Source: Akebia trifoliata
Taxonomy: Eukaryota; Streptophyta; Magnoliopsida; Ranunculales; Lardizabalaceae
Reading direction: 5' to 3'
DNA length: 64,000 nt
Assembly (NCBI GenBank): GCA_017979445.1
Contig: CM030706.1
Coordinates: 33,435,330-33,499,329, forward strand
Numbering within the stretch: position 1 is the first letter of the stretch; each line of letters starts with the position of its first letter. The notes under the pieces were generated by a model. The model was not told the origin of the DNA. It did no database searches and was given only the letters and a program-made list of their open reading frames with translations. This document shows, one piece after another, positions 48,501 through 61,700 of the stretch. Both the position numbers and the translations under genes were made by a program.

Positions 48501-51500
48501 AGGAGGAGAAGAAGAAGGAAAGAAAGGAAGAAGAAGACTACAAAATCACTGAAACTACCATTGTTTCGGTTTCCTCTTTGTTTCGTCTCGGAACCTCCAA
48601 AAACCAATTAGGCCCAAACATACCGAAATGAACGAGATTTTGAACCATGAATTCATGACTAATTCTTGCTCTGTTACCATCCTCAACAGTTGGGCTTCAA
48701 TTAATACAGAAGAAGAGGAAATTAGGGAGAATACAAAAGGTTTTGACTACCATCTTTTAGCAATCTTACATTCTTACTAAGCAATCAAGCACAGTAGTCA
48801 CATATGTTAATTGTCATGAATTAAATATAAGGGTCGATTTGTGAAATAAAAGAAAGAAGAAGAAAAGGACTAGTCTTTCATAGTGAACATACACAAAGAA
48901 CATTTATTTGAGAGGCTCAGCATACAGCATTTCTTTGAGCCATGCCTTATTTAACTAATGTCAGGGCACTATTATTTAGAGTTTAAATTAGTAAACAGTA
49001 GAATGAATGACGAGAATCATTTATATTCCAAAGAGGTTGAAGCAGTGCAAACCTTATCAAGGTAGACCAGAAATGGGTGCTGATAAACTTTTACATTGTT
49101 GTTGACAGACGATGGGTGTATGTAAACTTCTCTTCTTCCATCATACCAGATTGGACGACCCTTTGTTGCAGGACTAGCAGATAGTTTTGCATTGCTTCCG
49201 AAAGCTACACCAACAATGCCATCCTCAGTGGCAGCCACATTGGGATATAAACCTGCACATAATATTGACTGCAAAGGTATCTTGAGAATTTATTTCCAGG
49301 ACCAATTCAATGCCACGACACTCAATCTCAAAATACAAGTGAGATAGGGTTCATAGAATCAGATAATGAAATAAGTTTCGAAGATAATAGATACTTTTAC
49401 CAAATAAGGCAAACTAAATTCCCCTGGTCAGTCGTGAAGGCTTCTATAGAAAAGAAAAGAAAAAAGTTGCATTGAACTATTCTATAGTGTATGGAGAATG
49501 CCTTTTTTCATGGTGAATTTCACGGAGTGGTTTACATGGCTAAACTTCCTTTATTTAATTCTACGGAAGATGTTGAAGCATGCATGTGAAAAAAGCCTAT
49601 ACATGCTTTAAGCAATCTCAAATGATTATTGTTTGAACAGTTCAATCAAGAATTGCAGAGAAAGGGATACAAGAGATGCAGATCAAATCATATGGACAAT
49701 TTGAAGAGGTAACAGGACAGCTATAATGAGTTCGTACAAGGAAGATATTCTCATTATATGAAATTATACATTTTATATTCAGAGCAGCACATACATTTCA
49801 CAATCTCAAATGATTTTCTCATTATTGATGTTGAAAATGCATTTGAGTACCTGATGCAAATGCAGGTTGTTGGAGAAGCAACAAGTAGATTTGGAGGAAG
49901 AAACCATTCATACTGCAAGTAATATGATAATGGTTTCTTTAAGATTGGATCACTCTCTATCTTCCTCCAAAGGTTTAAGACGAGCACATAAACACCTTAC
50001 CCATATCCACTTTACAAGATACCATGACTAACATTAGCTAATGGTAGATACTTCCGCATTACAATTCTCTCAATTGCCATTGTAAATTAGTTATTTTCTT
50101 AAATACTTTTTTTTTTTTTGTTCAATAAGAATGCATATGTTGTACGTTATAACAAGTCTTACCCCACAAAAAAACAATAAAACAGAAGAAGAAGATACAT
50201 AACCTAAAACAACGAAAAATAAAGCTTGATAACAAGATATTAGATAGGATATTCGTATCCATATCCATGGGGTGACAAACCTTTCATCAACAAATCCTGG
50301 ATGTTAATAGTTTATACAAGATTAATATACATAGGCTCCACTAGAGACAAGATTTAAGAAACTGTTGTCAATATATTAGTATTGGAAATAATGTCTTGTA
50401 ATGTATTATTATTTCCTAGTTTCCTAGATTTCTACTATTTCTATGTAAGGGCATGGCATTTTTGTCCATTCACATTGGTTAATATAAATATCTGTCAAGC
50501 TCTCATTATGGACTTGACAATTACCTTTTCCGCAATTCTTCTTGGTATCAAAGCCCTAGAGGACCCATGGATCCCCTCCTTGAGTTTTCCTCTTCGGTTT
50601 TTGGAATCTTGAACCATCATCTCCTCTCTTCTCCTCTCCTCTCCTCTCCTCTCTTTTCCTCCCTCATCAACCCTCTAGATCTTGAGACCTAATAATCTAA
50701 CAAGAGCTTCCTTAGAAGGTAATCGCATGTTGCAATAGGGATTGTATCAATGATCACATATTGCGTTAGATTTTCTACGCTGTGTTTCTACTCTACGATA
50801 GGTTGTTTAGATTTATCCCTGCCTTACGATAGGGCTGTTGGGGTACTACTTGATGCCTGTGATAGAGTTTTGTTTCTGCCATAGCTGGACTGTGTGCTGC
50901 CCTGCGACAGCAACAGGGTGTTGTTTGGAGCCTGCGATAGGATTTTCTGCCCTTGCTGCTGCCTCATGACAGCGCTGCTGGTTTTTTGAACTGCAAAAGA
51001 GGTTTTGCTGCCCTACGACAGTGCTGCTGCTAGGTGTTGCTGTTTTTTGACTGCAATAGATTTTCCTTTGCTGATTTTCTGGTCTAGAAGGTGCCCTTTA
51101 CCTCATGATTTATTCCATATTGGGTTGAGATTACGAGAGATCTCCTATCAAACCAAAGTTACTAATTTCTTATTCATTGTGAGCGATGACATCAAATCAA
51201 GAGACCAATGATTCTACCACTATTCTTGGGACAAATTCCTCAGCCCAACATATTACCAGTGCTCTATTAGATGGTCGGAATGTGCAGTTATGGTCTCGCT
51301 CTGTGAGACTTTATTTGAATAGTAGAGGTAAATTTTGATGGCTTTTGGGGCACTGTTAATAAGTCACTCCTCACTAATCTCAAAATTGAACAATGGGAGA
51401 TCGACAACTACACTATTCTTGGATGGCTATTTAATTCCATGGAGCAATGCATCTATATCATGTTTATGTACCATTAGACTGTCTCATCTTTATTGTCAAC

Positions 51501-54500
51501 CCTCACTCAGACATATGCGCATGCTAAGAATGACTTGAGGATTTATGAGCTTTATCGAGGCATTGCCCAGGCTACCCAAAGACTCAGAGTGTAGTTGATT
51601 ATTTTTGGTTTCTTCAATTCTGTTGGGAAGAGCTCTCTCATTATGAGTCTATGGCTAAGTTGTCTGCAAAGGCAGCCGGGTATGTAGTTACGAGGATTGC
51701 TCAAAATGAGACATACCAGTTTCTCATGGTTTAGGTCCTGAGTTTAAGGCACTTCAAACCCAGATTCTTAACACCACTCATCTACCTTCTTTATTTGAGA
51801 CATTTGCAACCATTGATAGTGATGAGTGTCGTCGTTGTATAGTTCCTTCGTAGACTCAGGCCCTTAGTATTCTTTCTGCTCCAACTACAAATCAAATGGA
51901 TCTAGTAGCTAATTCAGATTTTTCAACTCTCGTGCCCAGAGAACTAGGAGTCGTGGTCGTGGTTAAGGGAGTGATCTTACTTGAAATCATTGTGGGAAGG
52001 CTGACTATGAGATAGTCTGATGTTTTTAGTTCTATCCCCATCTGTTGTGATCTCCTACCACTCCTTTGGGGCATTCTGCTCCACGTGCTATCATTGTGGA
52101 ATCATTACCAGTTTCTCCCACTGATCTTTTTGCTTTCCTTGGTATTATTGATTTGCAACAGTTTCAAACCCAGATTGTCATTATTGTACGAGATCAGATC
52201 ATGCTCATACTCGCTCATCTTTAACTGTGGCCTCAGTTACCATACCACCAGGTACATCATTTGCATTTCCTGTCACTTAGTCGGGTTTTGCTCTTCTAAT
52301 ATGGGTACTTGATTATGGTGCCTCTGATCACATGACCGGTGAGTCTAGCCATTTTACTTCTATTTTTCCTGCTACACATAAGGAGGTTTGCTTTGCTGAT
52401 GAGTCCCTTACACCTATCCACAACAAGGGTACCATCATTTTATCCTTTGGTTTTTCCCTTCATTCAGTGTTTCATGTTCCTCGCTTATCTCTTAACCTTT
52501 TGTCTGTGAGTAATATTACCAAATCTCCAAATTGCTCAAACATTTTTTCCTATTCACTGTATATTTTAGGACCCAACTTCGAAGAGGATTTTTGGCAAGG
52601 GATATGAGAGGGATGGGTTGTACTTGTTTGGATCTCACTATATTGCTGCTTCGGCTTCAGTGCTTCCACTCTCTAGGAGCCATATTTTTTCTTCTCAGTC
52701 TTTAGATTTGTAGCATGCTCACTTAGTACATGCTAATTTTCAACACTTAAGTTCTCTATTTCCTGCTTTAAAAAATTCTTGTAGTGGACACAAGTTTCGG
52801 TGCTTTGTGTGTGAGTTTTCTAAACACATACGTACTTCATATATTCCTCATATGCACCGGTTTAGTGCAATGTTTGATTTAGTTCACTCTGATGTGTGAA
52901 GGTCTTCCCCCGTTACTGCTTTTACTGGTCATCAATATTATGTTATATTTATAGATGACTATTCTCGTTATACTTGGATTTATCTTATGCATTCTCGTTC
53001 TAAGATGCTTCCTATTTTTGTTAATTTTCTTAAAACAATTCAGACTCAATACAACATCACTATTAAATCTCTTAAACCTGATAATAACAGGGAATATATT
53101 TCTAATGGGATTCATTCTCACTTTCAAGAGCATGGAATGCTTCACTAGTTGAATTGTCCTTACACTCCTAAGCAAAACAGGGTAGTGGAATGCAAGAATC
53201 ACCACCTGATGAACATTGTCCGATGCCTTTTTCGAAGAATGCATCTTCCTAAGTTATATTGGAATATGGCAATCCTTACTATAGCTTTCTTGCTTAACCG
53301 TGTTCCGAGACGTAACTTCGGGGGACAAGTGCCTCTTCATGTTCTTCGTCCGATAACACCATCTTCCCTATTACACCCAAAGTCTTTGGATGCACTTTTT
53401 TTGTTCAAGACAGGACCCCTCATCGCATGAAATTAGATGACAAATCCATTTGATGTGTTTTCTTGGGCTACTCATTTATGTTAAAGGGGTGTCGATACTA
53501 TGATCCTATTTCTCACCGTGTCATACATTATCTGAATGTCACCTTTTTTGAAAAAATTGTTCCCTACTTTCATGCCACAACTTCTTTGCAGGACCCTTTT
53601 CCTTTACAGTATCTTTCTCCTATAATACTACCCTCTTCGATCTTTTCTCTATCTTCGCCAACGCTTCAAATTTTCGCTCTTCGTCCTCGTTCCTCTCCAA
53701 CCTTGCCAACCTCCTCCTTAGACTCGTATATATCTTCTTCTACACCTACTCCAATCCTTTTTATTTCTAACTCTTACTTGCCTATTACACTTTGCAAAGA
53801 TAAGTGGAGGTGTGTTACTGATCATTCTATTTTCCAATTTATTCTCCATCAAGGTCTCTTCTTCTTATCAGGCCTACCTTACCGCCAATGATTCTATTTG
53901 CATTCCTCGGTCCGTATCAGAGGCTTTACGAGATCCTCAGTAAACTGGATCCATGATGGTTGAGATGGATGTTTTGCAGAAGAATCACACTTATAAGCTT
54001 ATTCCCCTTCCCTTTGGGGAACGGACTATTGGCTATAAATGGGTTTTCACTGTCAAATATCTAGTGGATGGCACCGTTGATCTGTACAAGGCACACTTAG
54101 TTTCTAAGGGATTTACGTAGACTCTAAGAAAGGATTTTGGTGCTACATTGGCCATTGTAGGTAACTTTCTATTGTCCGCCTCCTTTTCTCTTTAATTGCA
54201 TATCACTCATAGCCTCTTAACCAACTTGATGTGAAGAATGCCTTTCTGAATGGTGAACCAACTGAGGTTATCTATATGGACCCTCTCTTAGGTTTCATCT
54301 TCAGGGGGAGTATTTTGGAAATGTATATCGCGTTCTCAAATCTCTATATAGCCAGAAGTAGTCTCCGTGAGCCTGATTTCAGCGTTTTTATGATCTATGG
54401 AATTTTCTAGATGCTACTCAGATTATATTTGCTTTGTTTGTCGAGGATTGGATGGTCGTTGCGACATTATTCGGGTTTATGTGGATGACATTATCCTGAC

Positions 54501-57500
54501 TAGAGATGCTGCCCAGTAGATTGACAAGATAAAGATGATATTGGGTCGTGCTTTTTAGGTTAAGGACTTGGGTACTCTCAAGTACTTCTTGGTGATAGAA
54601 GTGACCCGCTTTCACCGTGGTATTTTGTTCTCTTTCAGGACACGGTTATGCTTGGTTGTCGTCCTGCTTCTTCTCTTATGTATCAAAATCATCACCTTCA
54701 TGTAGAATCTAGTGATCTATTATCTGATCCTTCTTCTTATCAAAGACTCGTTGCCCGTCTGATTTATCTGACTAATAATAGACCAGATTTGACCTTTGTT
54801 GTTAGTATGGTCAATCAGTTCATGCATGCTCCGAGTACTTTTCATCTTGACGCCGTTTATCGTATTCTTCGCTACTTGAAGTCATATCCTAGTTTTAGCT
54901 TTTTCTCCTCGTCCACTGCTCAACCCCATTTATCCTGCTTCATTGATGCTGATTATGTTGGTTCTCTTACGGAAAGGAGATTTACATTTGATTTATGTAC
55001 TTTCCATAGTGGTAATCTGATCTCGTGGAAAAGTAAGAAACAGGGTGTGATTTCCCGTTCTTCAGTTGAAGCTGAGTATTGAGTTATAGCCATTGGCAGA
55101 TATGAGCTTATTTGACTTCGATTTTTGCTGACGGAGTTGGGATTTCATGTCTCTAATTCCTCCACATTGTTTTACTACAAGACTGCTATCATGTTTGCTT
55201 ATGACTCTGTCCTTTACAAGAGAACCAAGAATATAGAGGTTGATGTTCACTTTCTTAAGGAGAAAGTTCGATTTGATGCCTTTCAGACAGTATTCTTATA
55301 TTCTTTAGATCAGCTTGCCGACATGCTTAGGAAGTCTGTTGGTCCCTCTGTCACTAACTCTCATCTTGTCAAGCTGGTCTTAGTTAATATATTTGCCCCA
55401 ACTTGAAGGGGAGTATTGGAAATAATGTCTTGTAATGTTTTATTATTTCCTATTTATTTTCTAATTTCCTAAATTTCTACTATTTCTATGTAAAGGCATT
55501 TTTGTCCATTCACATTAGTTAATATAAATATCTGCCAAGCTCTCATTATGAAACTTGAGAATTACTTTTTCCACAATTATTCTATTATATATACACACAC
55601 AACTCAAAAAGTTAATAGAATTTATGTAAGAAGACATTCATAGTGATTTTACCTTGACAACAGCTGAATGATGTGAATATGTATTGAATGGTTGGGCCAT
55701 GTCGGCAAACCAATTGTCAAGTTTGTCTTTCATTTTGCCAATCTGCTCAAGGAAAAACCCCAAGAATAAAGTACAGAACTGGCTTAGGAACAAAATTGAT
55801 AAGTGATCAAGGCTTGATTGATAGAAAGTGATTTAACCTGAAAAGTCTTTGGGAGATCGATGAGCCCAATGTCAGCTAACAAGCTTCCAAGTTGTATGCG
55901 CATGTCCCTGACATAACCACAAAGAAACCAGTAACATGATATCACTGAAAAATAAACAGTGTTGGCATTGTCACAATATTCAATTTGCTCTTTAGAAGAT
56001 ATTAAGAATAGAGGATTAGCAGGTTTAGTAGTTAAATTTGATGGAAGGAACTCTAGACAGATCATATGATACCATGCAACCATCGAACACTATTTTAGTC
56101 AACAACTAAGGGATGGTGAGGCATGAATGAGTAGTGATAACCATCATATTAAATTTTGACATATTCAAAAAAAATATATACCAAAACATTTCCACTTCCT
56201 CGGGACCGGACAGGAAATCAATTGACAGATTTTTTTTTAAATATATATTTCAGTGGAATAAATGTTCATTCTATAAATTATTTCAATGAACGTTAATTGA
56301 TTTTGAAAAAAGTAATAAGTTTCAGGAATAAAAGTGCAAGACAGTGGTGAAAATTTTTGGTACATACTAAATCCTGACCAAGTTATTTTTTGAAAAGTAA
56401 TTCTAAAAATCTTAGTAAAACTTATACAAATAATAAAATCTACGAATTACTTGACTAGTAAATTACACATAATAATCATTCATAAGTAAAAACGACTGAC
56501 AATTGATTATGTACCTTTATATCATCATATTTGAATGTGTAATAGCATCTTATCACACACATACAATAGTTCATGCTTTAATTAATTGGATATATTAGCA
56601 ATTTATTCAAGCATATTTAAAGAAATATAAAATAATGGGTAACGTGGTACTTAATCCATTTAAACAATTGCTTTATATAATAAGGTGTATTTAGTCAATG
56701 TAAAATGATTTATACTTATTTCCATCTATGATATCTGGCTATCGGCTGTTAGATCTTCATACATGTACACCAGCATTTAATGGAATGTTATTGACTTTAG
56801 TTTCACACTCCATATAGTTGTTTATTGTATTTTGATTACTTACGAGTGCGTTTTTCAAACTTTATTTATTTATTTATCATTTCCTATTGTTTCAACAAAA
56901 ATTCTCTCAATAGTATCGTCATATCCATGTAACAAAATTTAGTTGATGTGAAATGATTTATACTCATTTCCATGTATAATACAGTAGCTATTAGTTGTTA
57001 GATTTTCAGACATGTGTGCCAACATGTAATGGAACGCTATTGACTTTATTTTGGGGTTTTTAGTAGTCCGGGCACCTAATTTTCACAAGTTAGGAGTTCA
57101 AGCCTCATCTCTTCTGAATTGGGAGTTTACCCTGAAAAGTTACCAAATCAGCAAAAAATATATTTTCATGTCCAAACCTGTTATTGCCATCCTTTGCAAG
57201 TGTAATTATTACACTTTTTCATAATATAATATATTTCTCTCACCTTTACGTCATTCTTCATTGAAGCTTTCATTAGAATAGTTGAAGATTTCAGACGAAG
57301 AAGATGTCAGATGGAGAAGAGGTTTCAGAAGAAGATTGAAAACACAGATACGAAGATTATGAAGATTTCAAACAGAGAAGATGTAATTGAAAAATAGGAA
57401 GGCGCCTTTGTAACAAAGTGTATTACCTTTGTACCATAGCGTAATTTATTTGTAACGCAACGTATTATCGAATGATATCAAACTTTATAACGACGTCATG

Positions 57501-58702
57501 TGTATATCGTCGTGCCATGTTGAGTCGTCACACATCTTTTCAGATGTGAAATAGTTTCCTTTGCAAGTGTAATTATTACACTTTTTCATAATATTATATA
57601 TTACTCACCTCCGCATCATTTTCGTTGAAGCTTTCATTGGAATAATTGAAGAAAAAGATTTCAGACGAAGAAGAGGTTTTAGAAGAAGATTGAAAACACA
57701 TATACGAAGAAGTTTCAAACGGAAAAGATGTAATTGATAAATGGGAAAATGCCTTTGTAACGAAGTGTATTACCTTTGTACCGTAGCGTAATTTATTTGT
57801 AACACAACACATTATCTAATGATATCAGATTTTATAAAAGTGTCATGTGTATATTGATGTGTCATGCCGAGGCGTCATGCGTACGGTAACCTTATTTACT
57901 TCTTTTTTATATTTTTTTACTATGAGGAAGATGGAATAAATGGATGTAAAGTATGGAGGTTGGAGCTAATACCAGTACCTTCGTTACATAAAATGGAGGG
58001 GAGACCAATATACCAATAGCTTAAAGGTGTAAAAATGAAGGAGAGAGCAAAATACTGACAACCAAAGTTTCATGGAGAAGGAAGATGCGTGTAAAAATGA
58101 CGAAAGCTTCAATGAGAAGTTTTGTATAAAACTGTCCGTACCATCTGCTATGTACTAGATTTCAGGTCTGGGTAACAACTCCTAAGAAAAACTTGACAAG
58201 GTTGAGGGGTATTTCAGTTTTTTGGTAAGGTGTAAGGGTAAAGTCCCAATTTGGAAGAGATGAGGCCTAAACTCTTAGGAGCCCGAATCACTAAAAACCC
58301 CCTTTTACGAGTGTGTTTTCAAACCCTTTTTTTATCATTCCTTTTGTTTCAACAAAAATTCCCTCACTAGTGTAGTCATTTCCATGTAACATTTTATAAA
58401 TTCTAAAATTCATCTAATTGATTAAAACAGACTTTTGCAACATTATATATCGCATTTGATGCAATGTTTCGAGGTACCTATGTTTATTTTGGATTGTTGC
58501 AAAACATTTCTAACGTGTACCTCAAATAATAGTTTTATTTATTTTTTTATGAATAAAAAACTATTTTTTATTGAATTAAATCCATTGGTTTGAAATGTTC
58601 GACTCCATTTAATTTTTCAAAAAACTGATACGACGAAATCGAAGGGCATTTTAACCTTGGTTCCAACCATAAATATTTTCAATATGACAAGATCATAGAC
58701 CC

Positions 58703-58733
<31 letters not shown>

Positions 58734-61700
58734 AGAAAAAAAAAAAAAAAAGGAAAAAGAAAAAGAAAAAAAGAAGAAGAAGAAGCCAAACCTTGTCATG
58801 TACATAACCGAACTACTTAGAAAATACGAATTGCAAAAACTTTGTGCTGCTCTCGCTCCTTTCTGCAGGAAGAAATTCATCAGATAGCATTAACCATCAT
58901 TCCAGCACCATGCAAATCATATAATTAATAAGAATGAAATACTAGTTCTATATCAATCAGTACGCAGTCAGGAATCTTAGTTTTAGCTCTTGAACTTATT
59001 TTTCATTCTAATGGAACTGTAAGGTATTCTATTATATAGTTGATGACAGGGAGGAGGCAATAGTGCATATATTAGAAAAACAATTGCTGCTAACCAACCT
59101 CACGCAGAACTTTTGCCCATTTGTTGTATGCAACCACCATTACCAGGTGGTCAGATTGCCTGTCACCTTCATTTGAATCGCTTACACCATCTAGCTTATC
59201 AGTCAGTAATGAAAGTTTAGCCTTTTCTACATTTTGTCTCTGCAATTAAAACATACTTCATATTAATGTGCAATTTTTTTTCCAAAATTTGAGAAACAGT
59301 AAAAATCCAGTGCAGTGTCAGGAAAGGACCTCATCTTTTGGATATAAAAATGGAGATTTGTAGCTCAAAAATGCTGAAATCGAGAGAATGGGAGATAAAC
59401 AACTAAATATTCCACCATATATCATCATCTGCAATATTAAGGCAATAGAACTTCAATAGCATGTTCCACGAGTACTATAGGAAGCAATTACTGCAGAGGA
59501 AGCTAGTTATATTCAAGAAAAGCAACTGGTTATAAGGACAGAAATGAAGAAAAACCAAAGTGCAACAAATGCATAGAACTATTACAGTTAGTCTTTGAGG
59601 GTACACCAAATAACTTGGAAAATTTCATAAAAAATGTTTGATCATCAAGTTGTCGTATCAACCATACTGCTGATATTTGGTATTTAATTCCATTAAGTAG
59701 TGGGTCAAGCACTCGTGTCATCAATCCCAAAAGTAGAGTGCCCCGTGACAATGATCTTCATATGTAAGAATTAAGTGGTCCACAGTCGCAATCTTATCCA
59801 AACGCTCTATCAAAATGAAATCAACTTTGGATGGGAATTGAGATCCCCAAGCAAAAGAGGCAGAAAAACTAAGATGGAACTAGATGATGAAGGATTAAAA
59901 AGAAAATGTGCTGATCCTCTAAAGCCTCCATAATATCAAGTCATCAAGGAACCAAACCAAGTTAATATATGTATGGTAGTGCTGCCATATTGAAATTTCA
60001 GGAAGTTGTTTTGCCAGACATCTTTGGCCACCTCGACACAAAGAACCTATGCCACCTCTCAAGGTAACATTGATTGGTACAAACTCATCTGATTGAGATC
60101 TTTTGTCATCAAAGTCAAAATTCTGAAGGGAAAAGTGTCGGACCGGTTTTATAAGGTCCACAGATTATCATATTTTTTCCCTACGAGAAGCAATATTTAT
60201 TTATTTATTTTTAATGTTTTTAGGGTTGTTAAGAAGTCTAGAAGGTTTATGAATTTACAATGTATTTAGATTTTCTTGCGAAATTTAGAAATTTCTATTC
60301 TAGTAAATTTACTATGTTCAAAATGCGTGAATCATTAGAAGTTAGGAGTTGGTTTTTCAGAAGCTTAAGTTTGTCAGGTCAAAAGAGGTATGGTATGATT
60401 GTTGTAGGCCTGCCATCTTCATGTGAATTTGGTAAGAATATTAGTTTTTCTTTGGAAACTCAAGCTTGATCTACATTACTATGGTTGAGTAGAAAAGTCC
60501 ATTCATTAAATCATATAAGATTTACTAGAGTTTGTCCATGCCTATGCACTGACATCCTCTTTAGGGTTAAGACAGTAAAAGGGGATAGACAATAAAGATG
60601 GAGGGGTATTATTAGAAAAGGGGGAGAAGAAGAAAGGCAATATAAAAAGTTGAAGGAGTACTCTTGGAAAAGAGATAGAAGAGAAAAGGCAATAGAGTTT
60701 GAGTTATTCTTGGAAAGGGGAGAAGAGGAAAGGTAATAAAGTTAAATGTTGTTCTCGATATACACGTTTTGTATGGGATAAAGACTGAGACAAAGTAATA
60801 AAGTTAAAGGTTGTTCTCAAGATACATGCCTCATGAGGGGATAAAGATTGAGACAAAGGGTGGGGACAATCGTCCTATCTTATTATATAGGCTAGAATTT
60901 GCCTGTGCCTACTGGCATGAGCATCCTCTTTGGGGTTGAGGGGCAAGAGAGGAAAGGCAACAAATTTGAAAGGGTATTATTAGAAAATGGGTAGTAGAGG
61001 AAAGACAATGAAGTTGGAGGGGTATTATTAGAAAAGCAGGGAGAGGAAAGACAATAAAGTTGGATGGTACTCTTGGAAAAGGAGGTAGAAGTGGAAAAGC
61101 AATAAAGTTATAAGGGTATTCCTGAAAAGTAACAGAAGAGAAACGACAACAAAGTTAAAAGTTGTCATCAAGATTCGTAGCAAGATTAAATAGATATAAA
61201 GGGAGTGGGGTCCAACGTTGTGTTTTATTGCCAAACCCGAGTCATCAGCATAACCTTACTTGAACAAAATCTTGTTCATCCATTCCAGTAAGCAAGAACA
61301 CCCTAGAATGAGCCTAAAAAAGAAATTAGGATTCGTGCAAGGGTTTGGCAAAAATTCCAAACATGCTTCCAGCTCGATGTACTGATGTAGAGAGGCTTGC
61401 CGACAATTATCTCTATGCCTATGATCGAGTTAAGAGACGTCAAAGAAATAAATCAGCAACATTGACCAAGTCAAATCAATCAAAATTGAGTCAATTCAAT
61501 TGATCAATTAAGTCAACTCGATCCAATCTTTGACTGGTCCACAAGACCTCATTCCAACTTCTCTTGGGACTTTTTCTTTTATTGAGTTTCTATTTTTTAA
61601 GTTCCATAAGTAGTCCTAGTTAGTTTTTATTTCAATTTTAGAAAGTTTCTTTTCTTAGTTAGTTTCTAATTTGTTTCATGTTTATATTTTTCTCTAAATT

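Larger units (their letters stand above)
50380..55583 (+). mobile_element. Ty1/copia retrotransposon, nearly full length, decayed
   Basis: LTRs at about 50380-50542 and 55414-55583; primer-binding site TGGTATCAAAGC at 50543; polypurine tract TTGAAGGGGAG just before the 3' LTR. Domains in copia order: gag (about 51187-51900), protease DYGASDHMTG (about 52310-52340), integrase (about 52880-53330), reverse transcriptase with VYVDDIILTRD (about 53950-54620), RNase H (about 54650-55400). Many stops and frameshifts. Flanks ATTAG/ATTAT suggest a decayed 5-bp duplication. It is antisense to the helicase and fills most of the intron at 49269-55652. Confidence 0.9.

Noticed and set aside
54648..55406. 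Separate protein genes from the open frames
   Set aside because: They are the RNase H part of the decayed copia element, broken by frameshifts.
57594..57812. Open frame on the minus strand
   Set aside because: Lies inside the duplicated 367-bp unit of the TIR element without family similarity.
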